Shown: positions 8,342 through 15,761 of the stretch, in pieces | How the letters are laid out: each line of letters begins with the position of its first letter | Position numbering within the stretch: the first letter of the stretch is position 1 | From: Gammaproteobacteria bacterium | Lineage (GTDB): Bacteria; Pseudomonadota; Gammaproteobacteria; UBA6186; Azoamicaceae | Direction: 5' to 3' | DNA length: 42,972 bases | Assembly: GCA_013286785.1 (NCBI GenBank) | Contig: JABDFC010000011.1 | Span: forward strand, 1-42,972 | Notes under the pieces: generated by a model | What the model was told of the DNA's origin: nothing | What the model saw: the letters and a program-made list of their open reading frames with translations, nothing else | Database searches by the model: none | Program-made: the position numbers and the translations under genes

Positions 8342-11300
8342 TTAACCAACTGCTCGTTTTCTAGTTTCTGGGCACGCTTCTTTCCGTACTACGCCGGTAG
8401 CACTCTCCTCTTTTCTCGCTCCCTCTGGACCACCACTCGGTAACAATGGTTTTCCACCTACAGCCGCGAGTTCAGCTCCTTTTAGATTTGGAACCTGATC
8501 AGACAAAACTGCTCTTTTATCTGGGGGCAATTGTGCATGAATATTCTTTACCAGTTCAGGTTTTTCTCGATATAACACCGAAAACATCTGGGGTCTATGG
8601 TTTAGAAAAACAATCGCTCGATTGATATTATTTGTTATACAAACCAATCTTAATCCAGCCATAGCATCTTCATCCTTAATGCGTATTGAGTCTGAGGATA
8701 GTTTTGTTTTTAACATAATACTCAAAATTTGATCCAAAGATTCATTCTTAGATGGTTCATTCATCTTCGTGCAAGCAAGCAGGAATGGGGTTAGGCTAGT
8801 GCCAGGTTCTTTATGTAGTGGATTTAAATCTGGGTATTTTTTCATTAAGAAGGCCAATAACTCAACGAAACTTTCCTTACAGACTCTTCCTAATAAGATT
8901 TTTAAATGCGCATTATAGTCAGAACCTGATTTTTGTAATAAGATGTTAATTGTTTCTAGTTTTTTTGCAATATGAATCGGTAATTTTCCTTCATTATCGG
9001 CTTTATTTACGCTGGCGCCCGCCTCTAATAATCTATTTAAAACAGAAATATTGTCTTCGGACTGTGTGTAGTAATAGAGTGGTGTTTTCCCTTCATTATC
9101 TCTTGCGTCAATATCTGCTCCTCTATCGATCAATGCTCTGACCACATAACCATCTCCTTGTTGCGCTGCGATATGTAATAGTGTGCAGCCAAAACTGATC
9201 CGTTCATTCACTGGAGCTCCTGCGGCAAGTAACTCTTCCACAATAGCTAAATAGTTACCAGAAACTGCACCATATAGTGCTGAGATACCTGCTTTACTTC
9301 TTATGCCGATACTTGCCCCATCTCTAAGTAATGTTTTCACAATCAGATGATGTCCCCGTAAGGATGCCTGTATTAATGCGGTATGCCCAATATTATCCAC
9401 TGCATCAACGTCTGGTTTCTCTCTCAGTAACGCTTCCACAATAGGAAGATCACCATTCTCGGATGCCAGAATTAAGGGAGTACATCCATTGTTAGTTCTA
9501 GCATCCACGTTCGCCTTTTCGGCAAGTAATATGACTACAACAGAAATATGTCTTTGTTGAACTGCTGCATGCAGTGCTGTAGCACCCTTAAAACACGGCC
9601 TAGAAACACTTGCCCCTTTATCAAGCAATAACCTTACTATAGAGGCATATCCATTTACAGCTGCAAAATTTAGTGCTGTAATATTGTCATTATTTTGTTC
9701 ATCTGTAACTGCTCCTGCACCGAGCAATTCTTCTACTATTTTGACATGCCCTCTTGACGTTGCAAAATGTAACACCGTATTGCCCTTTTTATTCCTTTTG
9801 GCAATATTTGCTTTCCTTCTAATTAATTCCTGTACAATAGAAAGATAACCGTCTTCAGATGCATAAAACAATGGTGTATCACCATTAACATTCTCTACCT
9901 CAATATTTGCGCCGAGGTCGAGCAATTTTGTCACCACGTCCAATTTACCGAACCGGCAGGCTACATGTAGTGGTGTTACATTTATGTCATTTGTATAGTG
10001 AATGTTAACACCTGCCTTAATTAAAGCTTCAATAACGGGAAGGGGATTCCCTGCTCTAATAGCAAAGCTCAAAAGATTACCTTGGTCTTCAGTTTTATAG
10101 AGATCTGCAGTTTGATAGACAACCCAACTCGGGTGCTTCTGTAGCAATATCCGTATTCTATTAGGATCTAAATTTCTATTATATAATCCAGCCAAAAAAT
10201 CTTTAAAACTCATATCATCGCTTGGCTTTGATTTTGGATGAACTGTCTGGGATGCTCCGGCAGGTGCAGGCGCACCCTTGCTCTTCGGTGGACTCTTTTT
10301 CACTTTTTTCTTTGAATCTTCTGCTTTACCTGCTGCAGGAGATTCTTTATCGGGTGCTTGTTCTGCTCTGGCGATAGCATTACCAGCTGTCTTTACACTT
10401 GCTGCCACACTTTGATGTTGCGCTACAAATGCATCGATTGCTTCGGGGGTTCTCTTGAGACGATTTTTTAAAATATCCGTTGCTAATCCATCGAACCCTT
10501 GTTGTAAGTATTGTATGGCACGCAATTCCCATTCTGTTTCTGTAGATTCCTCTGCCTGAACTACAGCCCCTTGCGCCATTCTCATTGTAGGCCTTAGAAA
10601 ATCCATTAAGTGTCTAATTCGGCGTTGGCTAAAATCATCCAGGAGGAAAAGAAACTGCTCGGGCCTGGTCATCCCAATAAACAGTAAGCTCAAATACTCA
10701 GTAAATTCTAAATGCTCGGCAGTAACGCCGTGTTCTGCTCTGTCAATTTGTTTATTGATGTCACTAAAAACCCGTGGCCCAAACGGTTTATAGAAAGCTA
10801 CCATTCGGAACTCTAACCCCCTGGCGTGGTCCACCGGTAGTACAACGGTATTAGAGAAGCGCTTTGTGGCTTCCTGCAAGTATTCAGGGTACGTTAACAC
10901 ACAGAAATGAGCATCACGGGACAGACCTTGGACCCTAGTTAAAGCAGCTTTATCCTCTAAAGGAATTAACTCAACGCCTCCCAGGTGCTCTCCAACAGAT
11001 GGAACGATAAATTCTCCTGCTGCTTTGGTATTTGGTGCAAACAATGCACGAAGCTCATGAACTTTTGCTGCGACTTCCGCCATCTCTGGGGTACAGCGAT
11101 AGACTCGTCTAAGGTGATGATGGTGTACCGGCCTTCCTAATAGTACATTCATCAAATGCATATCTGAAAGCCTGTTCTCGAATACCTGTCTGGGATCAAA
11201 ACAAAAGATAATATTTTGGTTGGATGCTAATCTTGCCGCTAACAGTAAGCTTGCGGTGGTCTCGCCTCCTGCTTCATCAAAAACGATGGTAGTGAAACGA

Positions 11301-12433
11301 GGTTGAATATTTTCCCTAAAATAAAACTCAGAGATTTTCTGTGGAAGCTCTGCCAAGTATTGTTCAAAATCTCGAAACAAAGTCAACAAAAGTGCTCGGT
11401 CTCCCGCTTCACCTCTTGAAAATAATGCGCCTTTAGTGCCAATCTCCAGGTATTTTTGGCGAAAACCCGAAATAATCCTAAATTCCAAATAAACTTTCTC
11501 TGCTTCCTGTCGCAATAATTCCACGGCGCGAGGTGATAGATGATTTCTTTGCAGTACGTGCCCTACCCAGTCTTGAAAAGCCTTTTTTCCCGCTTGTTCA
11601 TCTTGGTTAAATTGGAGTTCTGCATCACCAAAAAGTTGGCTTAATAATTGAGCATAAGTTAAAAACTCTATTGACGATCGAGTAGCTTCCGTCTTGGGTG
11701 CTGCTGCAGAACCTAAATTTTCCTCTAACTGGATATCGCGTTCAAAATCACGTTTTATTTTAGCAACCAACTCCCGGGAGCGAGCAACGTATAAAAGCCT
11801 TGAACATTCATTTCTCAGGGCTTCCTGCAAAAAGCGGACTGCCGTTGAGGTCTTTCCACTCCCTGCAAAACCCTCTAGCACCAATGGGAGTTGCACTTCT
11901 TGTTGCACCACTCGACCTTGGTCTTCATCTGAAATTATAAAGTGCCCACCAAAATAAGATATTTCCTCAAAACTCCACGGTTCGTTAGCGTCACCTGTGG
12001 GGAGTGGAATAGAAGAGTCATCTTCTGAATCAGATGTTTCTGCGGCTGTGGTTGGTTCTAATCCTTTGGCTGCATGAGCTGCTGGTTTGGCTTGCTTAAA
12101 GAATTGTTCCCAAGCGGTTGGGTTATGGGCAATGAAACTTTTGAGATATCTAATAAAAGCATCATATTCGTGCTTTGCAAGAACTGCTAATACACCCCAG
12201 TAGGTTTTACCTTGTATAACACGACTGCTAATAATGATTCGGCCTTCGTCGTTATACCGAATACTAAAAATGGGGCCAATGGATTTTGGAAACCCGTGTA
12301 GTTTTTCAAAGTGTAAGCTGCGTGCTGCGGGACCTCTTTCCATAAGCTTTTCTAAGGTATCGCGCACAATTCGACGGTGTTCTGCTTTAATATGCTCGGG
12401 AAGAGGGCACCAGTTCCACTCGAAAATTCTCAT
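8342..12433 (-). CDS. RelE-like domain / SF1 helicase-like NTPase / ankyrin-repeat fusion protein, copy 2
   Basis: A 1363-residue paralogue of the protein at 3472-7470 with the same architecture: RelE-like N-terminus (1-105), acidic linker, SF1 core with 'GFAGSGKT' at 188-195, 'VFDEAGGE', a clearer motif III 'DPRQ', 'RGLEF' and 'GMTRPEQ', a Lys/Ala/Pro-rich linker, then about 12 ankyrin repeats. It has one repeat more than copy 1, which explains the 31-residue length difference. The C-terminal cap beginning 'DEDAMAGLRLVCITNNINRA' is almost identical to copy 1, whereas the ankyrin faces differ strongly. The start context is AAGGTCAGGCA-ATG. No frameshift or stop is seen, so both copies appear functional. 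The architecture resembles RelE-helicase fusions with a protein-binding C-terminus added. The biological role is unknown. Confidence 0.8.
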   Translation of the reverse strand: MRIFEWNWCPLPEHIKAEHRRIVRDTLEKLMERGPAARSLHFEKLHGFPKSIGPIFSIRYNDEGRIIISSRVIQGKTYWGVLAVLAKHEYDAFIRYLKSFIAHNPTAWEQFFKQAKPAAHAAKGLEPTTAAETSDSEDDSSIPLPTGDANEPWSFEEISYFGGHFIISDEDQGRVVQQEVQLPLVLEGFAGSGKTSTAVRFLQEALRNECSRLLYVARSRELVAKIKRDFERDIQLEENLGSAAAPKTEATRSSIEFLTYAQLLSQLFGDAELQFNQDEQAGKKAFQDWVGHVLQRNHLSPRAVELLRQEAEKVYLEFRIISGFRQKYLEIGTKGALFSRGEAGDRALLLTLFRDFEQYLAELPQKISEFYFRENIQPRFTTIVFDEAGGETTASLLLAARLASNQNIIFCFDPRQVFENRLSDMHLMNVLLGRPVHHHHLRRVYRCTPEMAEVAAKVHELRALFAPNTKAAGEFIVPSVGEHLGGVELIPLEDKAALTRVQGLSRDAHFCVLTYPEYLQEATKRFSNTVVLPVDHARGLEFRMVAFYKPFGPRVFSDINKQIDRAEHGVTAEHLEFTEYLSLLFIGMTRPEQFLFLLDDFSQRRIRHLMDFLRPTMRMAQGAVVQAEESTETEWELRAIQYLQQGFDGLATDILKNRLKRTPEAIDAFVAQHQSVAASVKTAGNAIARAEQAPDKESPAAGKAEDSKKKVKKSPPKSKGAPAPAGASQTVHPKSKPSDDMSFKDFLAGLYNRNLDPNRIRILLQKHPSWVVYQTADLYKTEDQGNLLSFAIRAGNPLPVIEALIKAGVNIHYTNDINVTPLHVACRFGKLDVVTKLLDLGANIEVENVNGDTPLFYASEDGYLSIVQELIRRKANIAKRNKKGNTVLHFATSRGHVKIVEELLGAGAVTDEQNNDNITALNFAAVNGYASIVRLLLDKGASVSRPCFKGATALHAAVQQRHISVVVILLAEKANVDARTNNGCTPLILASENGDLPIVEALLREKPDVDAVDNIGHTALIQASLRGHHLIVKTLLRDGASIGIRSKAGISALYGAVSGNYLAIVEELLAAGAPVNERISFGCTLLHIAAQQGDGYVVRALIDRGADIDARDNEGKTPLYYYTQSEDNISVLNRLLEAGASVNKADNEGKLPIHIAKKLETINILLQKSGSDYNAHLKILLGRVCKESFVELLAFLMKKYPDLNPLHKEPGTSLTPFLLACTKMNEPSKNESLDQILSIMLKTKLSSDSIRIKDEDAMAGLRLVCITNNINRAIVFLNHRPQMFSVLYREKPELVKNIHAQLPPDKRAVLSDQVPNLKGAELAAVGGKPLLPSGGPEGARKEESATGVVRKEACPETRKRAVG

Positions 12434-12590
12434 TGCCTGACCTTGTAATTTTTGCTAATACCCAAAAGTTTTTCAGATTCTATAGTTTTCTGAACCGGGG
12501 GTCAAGTTGGATAGCAAAGTTAATGGTGTAATACTGCTCACATAGCGAGGACCAGACCCGAACTAGCGACAAGTTGACGAAATGCGGGTT
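12434..12590. other. Upstream region of fusion gene copy 2
   Basis: This 157-base stretch lies between the start of the second fusion gene (minus strand) and the left end of the mobile element. It is a diverged homologue of 7471-7589. With the element's left non-coding part it makes about 325 bases without a gene. I see no confident promoter or terminator. Confidence 0.4.
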
Positions 12591-13746
12591 CGGTGTCAGA
12601 TCCTTACAATGGACAAAAAAGGTGTAATTGCAAACAAGAATTTGTTTCATTTTGAATTCATTATTGATAACACAGGCACGCATAAAAAACGGATTATTAA
12701 ACAACCTAAATTTTAGTAGAATCGTTAAAATAAAAATCAAATGGGGTTGATTAATGCCGTGGCACGACCGTTAAGAATAGAATTTTCAGGAGCATGGTAT
12801 CATGTAATGAATCGGGTTTCTGGGCGAAGCCGATTATTTAAAGATGCAATTTGTCATCAGATATTTTTAGAAGTTTTGTCTGAGTTACATCAAAAGTTTC
12901 AAGTTGAATTTCATGCTTATTGTTTAATGAGTAATCATTACCATTTACTATTAAGAACACCTCATCCAAACCTTGGAAAAGCGATGCGCCACTTTGGAGT
13001 TCAATTTACAAGAAAAATTAATCAAGCAAGTAAAAGAGATGGTCCAATATTTAGAGGTCGATATAAAGCAATACTGGTGGATGCGGATAATTATTTAATT
13101 CAGTTAAGCAGATATATTCATTTAAATCCTTGCGTGGCCAAAATAGTTAAAGATCCTAAAGATTATTCTTGGTCGAGCTATCCCGTTTTTATAAGAATAT
13201 GTTGCAAACCGGAATGGTTATATTGTGATGAAACGCTGCAACGCTTTAGCTCCAGTGATCCTATTTTAGAATATAAAACCTTTGTGTTAGAAGGTTTGAA
13301 TAGTAGAGAAATGTCTCTTTATGAGGATAAAGCGCGATCTTCAATCTTAGGATCAGATAGTTTTAAGGAAAAAGTTGCGCGCAGCATATCATCAACAAAT
13401 GAGACTTATAATGCTACGGGTTGCCTGGAATTAAAAAAGAGATTAATGCCAACATTAAATATCATAATAGAAAGAACCGCGAATTTTTTTGTAGTTACAA
13501 TTAATTCAATGGTTAAAAAGAAGAATAAGAAGAAAGATGAAATTCCAAGGAATTTTGCAATTCTTCTGGCTGCTCAGTTGTCAGGAAGAAGTCATCCAGA
13601 AATAGCTATTGAATTTGAAGGGCTTTCAGGTTCTGCAGTGTCTCAAATTTGTCGGAGATTAAAAGTAATTTTGGGAAAAGACGCTCAGCTTTTAGAAAAA
13701 TATAACGAGTTAAAACAAATCTGTCATATGTAAGGATCCGACACCG
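12591..13746 (+). mobile_element. Full-length Y1/HUH-transposase element with 17-bp inverted ends
   Basis: The element runs from CGGTGTCAGATCCTTAC (12591-12607) to GTAAGGATCCGACACCG (13730-13746), imperfect inverted repeats with one mismatch, and encloses one transposase gene. The transposase stop codon lies inside the right end. Bases flanking the ends are similar in the short copy (TT before, TAT after), so no clear target duplication can be assigned. Its left non-coding part (12608-12758) is preserved in the deletion derivative at 7590-7798. IS200/IS605 and RAYT elements normally have hairpin ends rather than terminal inverted repeats, so this form is a little unusual. Confidence 0.85.
12759..13733 (+). 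CDS. REP-associated-type (RAYT) Y1 tyrosine transposase
   Basis: A 324-residue single-strand transposase of the Y1_Tnp superfamily. The N-terminus 'ARPLRIEFSGAWYHVMNR' is the RAYT hallmark. The HUH motif is 'NHYHLLL' (about residues 60-66), and the probable catalytic tyrosine lies in 'DADNYLIQLSRYIHLNP'. The C-terminal third ends in a helix-turn-helix like DnaA domain IV ('LSGRSHPEIAIEFEGLSGSA'). I prefer GTG 12759 because homologues start at this residue and the short element keeps ATG at the same place; ATG 12741 is in frame and possible. The gene looks intact. It would act on the element ends at 12591 and 13746 and perhaps on the deleted copy at 7590. Confidence 0.87.
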   Translation: MARPLRIEFSGAWYHVMNRVSGRSRLFKDAICHQIFLEVLSELHQKFQVEFHAYCLMSNHYHLLLRTPHPNLGKAMRHFGVQFTRKINQASKRDGPIFRGRYKAILVDADNYLIQLSRYIHLNPCVAKIVKDPKDYSWSSYPVFIRICCKPEWLYCDETLQRFSSSDPILEYKTFVLEGLNSREMSLYEDKARSSILGSDSFKEKVARSISSTNETYNATGCLELKKRLMPTLNIIIERTANFFVVTINSMVKKKNKKKDEIPRNFAILLAAQLSGRSHPEIAIEFEGLSGSAVSQICRRLKVILGKDAQLLEKYNELKQICHM

Positions 13747-13993
13747 TATCCCGTATCCCCGTATCCAAATCTGTCATACACCGTATACCTATACCTCAAA
13801 TAGCTGTTATTTATTACAGTATCTGTAATGTACAGTTGCTTTATTTGGAGACTACTCAAGGTGAAGAAGTGGGGGGTGTTAAGCTCCCAAATATAAAGTG
13901 AAGGCCGCTCTTGCCATCTTTTTTAATAAGAAAGATCTTTTAAATACACCTATTGACGGAAAGGTCATCAATTATATATACTTCTAATACCTA
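13747..13993. other. Gene-poor stretch with element-end remnant and a probable gene remnant
   Basis: Right after the mobile element come short GTATCCC-like repeats. At 13767-13786, AAATCTGTCAT is joined to ACACCGTAT. These flank the right end of the intact element, and the 13 bases between them are missing. From about 13797 to 13906 a frame without ATG ends in 'LYLETTQGEEVGGVKLPNIK' and a stop. It looks like a real C-terminus but has no start. A second frame from 13900 to 13987 reads '...FFNKKDLLNTPIDGKVINY' and also stops. These are probably pieces of one decayed gene. I do not recognise the family. Confidence 0.4.
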
Positions 13994-14062
13994 GTCTTTG
14001 TACCCGAACCGGCACCGGATGGTGCACTTCTCTAGAAATCTCTAGAGTAGGGTACAAAAGAC
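13994..14062. other. Compact three-way-junction fold (inverted repeats)
   Basis: Outer arms GTCTTTGTACCC (13994-14005) and GGGTACAAAAGAC (14050-14062) pair apart from one bulged base. They enclose two hairpins: GCACC/GGTGC with a GGAT loop (14012-14025), and CTCTAGA/TCTAGAG with an AATC loop (14030-14047). The total is 69 bases. It lies 10 bases beyond the 3' end of the DUF3800 gene, so it could stabilise or end that transcript, but there is no U-run. A structured RNA or recombination site is possible. It does not fit a tRNA. Confidence 0.5.
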
Positions 14063-14072
14063 GCTCACCTTC

Positions 14073-14690
14073 CTATTTAAAGTCCCAGATATCCTTAATT
14101 TTACCATTTTTTTTGAGTACTTTTAACCACCGATCTCCATCGGTGCGCTTTACGCTATAACTTCTTGCGATAGCTCCGACAACCATATCCGCCAGTTGGA
14201 TAAGGTTATCACTTTTTGAGTTGGTAAATTTGAATTTTTTGATTTTATAGTGACTAATAGATTGGCGCAAATAAGCCCCAAGTGCCTTTTTAAATTCTTT
14301 ATCACCACTACCATCAATTTTGATGGAAGCATTTTGTAGAATATCATTATCATGCTCCATTAGAGACTTAAGAAAATAATTATAAAATGCATCAGTATTA
14401 CTTCTTAATTTCGGACTATAAATATTCTGTTTGTTTACAACCAGTGCCCTTACTTCAAAATTGTGTTGGCATATGGAATCAAAGAACTTATCTTTAATTT
14501 CTGACCTGGTTTTACTGAACTTAAATTCCGGATTAATTTTTAATAATTGCCTAAGTTCCGCAATAGTTTTATTAGCTGCTTCAGCTTGTGCAAAATCATT
14601 AAAGATGACCATCCCTAATATAAAATAGGGCGTTGACCCTTTTGTTAATTTGAAACCAGGGCAACCACTTTCATCAATGAGTACTAACAA
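14073..14690 (-). CDS. DUF3800 family protein
   Basis: A 205-residue protein with the marks of DUF3800: an N-terminal 'VLIDESGCPG' strand-turn with acidic residues and a C-terminal 'SDNLIQLADMVVGAI' segment with the conserved Asp, Gln and Asp. The family is thought to adopt an RNase H-like fold and to be metal-dependent. No activity is established, and its members are common in plasmids, prophages and defence islands. The AT-rich base composition and the neighbours (mobile element, solitary antitoxin-like regulator) fit an accessory origin. It appears full length. The start ATG at 14690 follows 'GGAAGATGTCTTGTTAGT' on the minus strand, giving a plausible though distant ribosome site. Family call is good; function unknown. 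Confidence 0.8.
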   Translation of the reverse strand: MLVLIDESGCPGFKLTKGSTPYFILGMVIFNDFAQAEAANKTIAELRQLLKINPEFKFSKTRSEIKDKFFDSICQHNFEVRALVVNKQNIYSPKLRSNTDAFYNYFLKSLMEHDNDILQNASIKIDGSGDKEFKKALGAYLRQSISHYKIKKFKFTNSKSDNLIQLADMVVGAIARSYSVKRTDGDRWLKVLKKNGKIKDIWDFK

Positions 14691-14923
14691 GACATCTTCC
14701 TATTTGTATCCAGCTTTTTGAAAAAGCATTTATTATCAAGGTTATAAACATAATTGTCAATGTCTAAATTTAACCCCGGATTTTAAAAACATCAAAGGAC
14801 GTTTAACAGGATTAATATTAATAACGTTTTTGGTGGTAAAATTTATGGAGATCATCCTTCCTTCTAGACTTTATTATAGCGAAGTACGAGGGTTAGATTT
14901 AATATACTTTTCATATTATTCCA
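14691..14923. other. Intergenic region between DUF3800 gene and the HTH gene
   Basis: This is the AT-rich spacer between two divergent genes. Apart from the promoter and operator of the plus-strand regulator, listed separately, I see no recognisable gene. A 43-codon plus-strand frame at 14845-14976 runs straight through the promoter and is probably accidental. Confidence 0.4.
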
Positions 14924-14952
14924 TTGACGGAATATTCCTTGTAGGGTATATT
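14924..14952 (+). promoter_or_regulatory. Sigma-70 promoter of the HigA-like regulator
   Basis: TTGACG at 14924-14929 and TATATT at 14947-14952 are separated by exactly 17 bases, a near-consensus housekeeping promoter. It lies 48 bases before the regulator's ATG. Confidence 0.75.
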
Positions 14953-14960
14953 TATACCCT
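14943..14960. promoter_or_regulatory. Palindromic operator overlapping the -10
   Basis: AGGGTATATTTATACCCT is a perfect 8+2+8 palindrome that covers the -10 box. Binding here would block RNA polymerase. The HTH protein encoded 40 bases downstream is the obvious candidate for autorepression, as is usual for HigA-type antitoxins. Confidence 0.65.
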
Positions 14961-15000
14961 GGTGAAGCTCATTTAACTGAGATATCTGAAGAGGTTACTT

Positions 15001-15309
15001 ATGACTAAACCATTTAAAAAGTTACGTAGTAAGATGTCTCGTGATGCGCAAAAACGCTCGAAAGCAAAAACCAACTGCATGCTTCAGGAGATGTTATTGC
15101 ATGAGTTGCGACAAGCTAGAGTAGTGAGTCAAGAGAAGTTGGCAAAAGAATTGCATATAAATCAATCTAGTGTATCAAAAATAGAGCATAGAACAGATAT
15201 TTATCTTTCGACTTTGAGAAATTACATCGAAGCCTTGGGTGGAGAGTTGGATATTATAGCTACGTTTCCTGAAGGTCAGATTAGGATTAATCAATTTCAT
15301 GATCTATAA
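15001..15309 (+). CDS. HigA/XRE-type helix-turn-helix regulator, solitary antitoxin-like
   Basis: A 102-residue protein. The N-terminal basic stretch 'FKKLRSKMSRDAQKRSKAK' is followed by an XRE helix-turn-helix ('ELRQARVVSQEKLAKELHIN', then 'QSSVSKIEHRTDIYLSTLRN') and the ending 'ALGGELDIIATFPEGQI'. This is the typical form of antitoxins encoded after a RelE/HigB toxin. Here no toxin gene precedes it; the upstream gene is divergent and the promoter lies directly in front. It is therefore an orphan antitoxin-like regulator, or one that lost its toxin. The start ATG has GAAGAGG at 14989-14995. Regulation is probably autogenous through the palindrome at 14943-14960. A link to the RelE-like domains of the nearby fusion proteins is conceivable but unsupported. 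Confidence 0.8.
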   Translation: MTKPFKKLRSKMSRDAQKRSKAKTNCMLQEMLLHELRQARVVSQEKLAKELHINQSSVSKIEHRTDIYLSTLRNYIEALGGELDIIATFPEGQIRINQFHDL

Positions 15310-15402
15310 TCTCAAAGTAACATTTTTTATGAAATGAAGATTTAGGTATTTTAAAGGGAAAGAAATTTTATTTTTAAGGATACAAAAGAAAGGAAATCTT
15401 TT

Positions 15403-15681
15403 ATGATAAAATTCTTCAAAAAATTGAAGTCAAATGTAAAAACAAGTGTTGATGTGAAAATGAAAGTTCGAAGGGCAGGTAGCTATCCCGTTTTGTTGGC
15501 ATATTTTGGAATATTCGCAGCATTGTTTTTTCCGATTATTTCTTTTATTCCATTTTCTCCAATATTAAAAATTTCTACTCATTTTTTAGTTTGGGCCATG
15601 TTGATTTTTTTTATTCTTAAGTGGGAAGTTTCAAAAAAACTTATTATTGAATTTAATAATAAGTTTGTTATTGGAGAATAA
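15403..15681 (+). CDS. Small membrane protein of unknown function
   Basis: A 92-residue protein with a basic N-terminus (residues 1-25), two hydrophobic segments (about 29-50 and 56-75) and a short polar tail. A clear ribosome site, AAAGGAAA around 15389-15396, supports ATG 15403. It follows the HTH gene by 93 bases on the same strand and could share its transcript. The composition is AT-rich like its neighbours. I do not recognise a family, and it could equally be a holin-like, toxin-like or orphan membrane peptide. Confidence 0.55.
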   Translation: MIKFFKKLKSNVKTSVDVKMKVRRAGSYPVLLAYFGIFAALFFPIISFIPFSPILKISTHFLVWAMLIFFILKWEVSKKLIIEFNNKFVIGE

Positions 15682-15761
15682 TTTCCAGGGTGGTGGAGTC
15701 AGGTCTATATTCCGTGTAAGTAATTTCATTTGGTCTTTTTGTGTGCTTAATGCTGACTGAT

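Noticed and set aside
8950-9141. Plus-strand frames inside the two fusion genes
   Set aside because: They lie antisense to ankyrin repeats or Ala-rich linkers and have no ribosome sites.
13994-14062. A tRNA gene in the folded sequence
   Set aside because: Its outer stem and two hairpins do not give D, anticodon and T arms of the right size, and there is no CCA end or conserved tRNA bases in place.
14845-14976. A 43-codon plus-strand frame before the HTH gene
   Set aside because: It runs through the strong promoter and the operator palindrome and has only a weak ribosome site.
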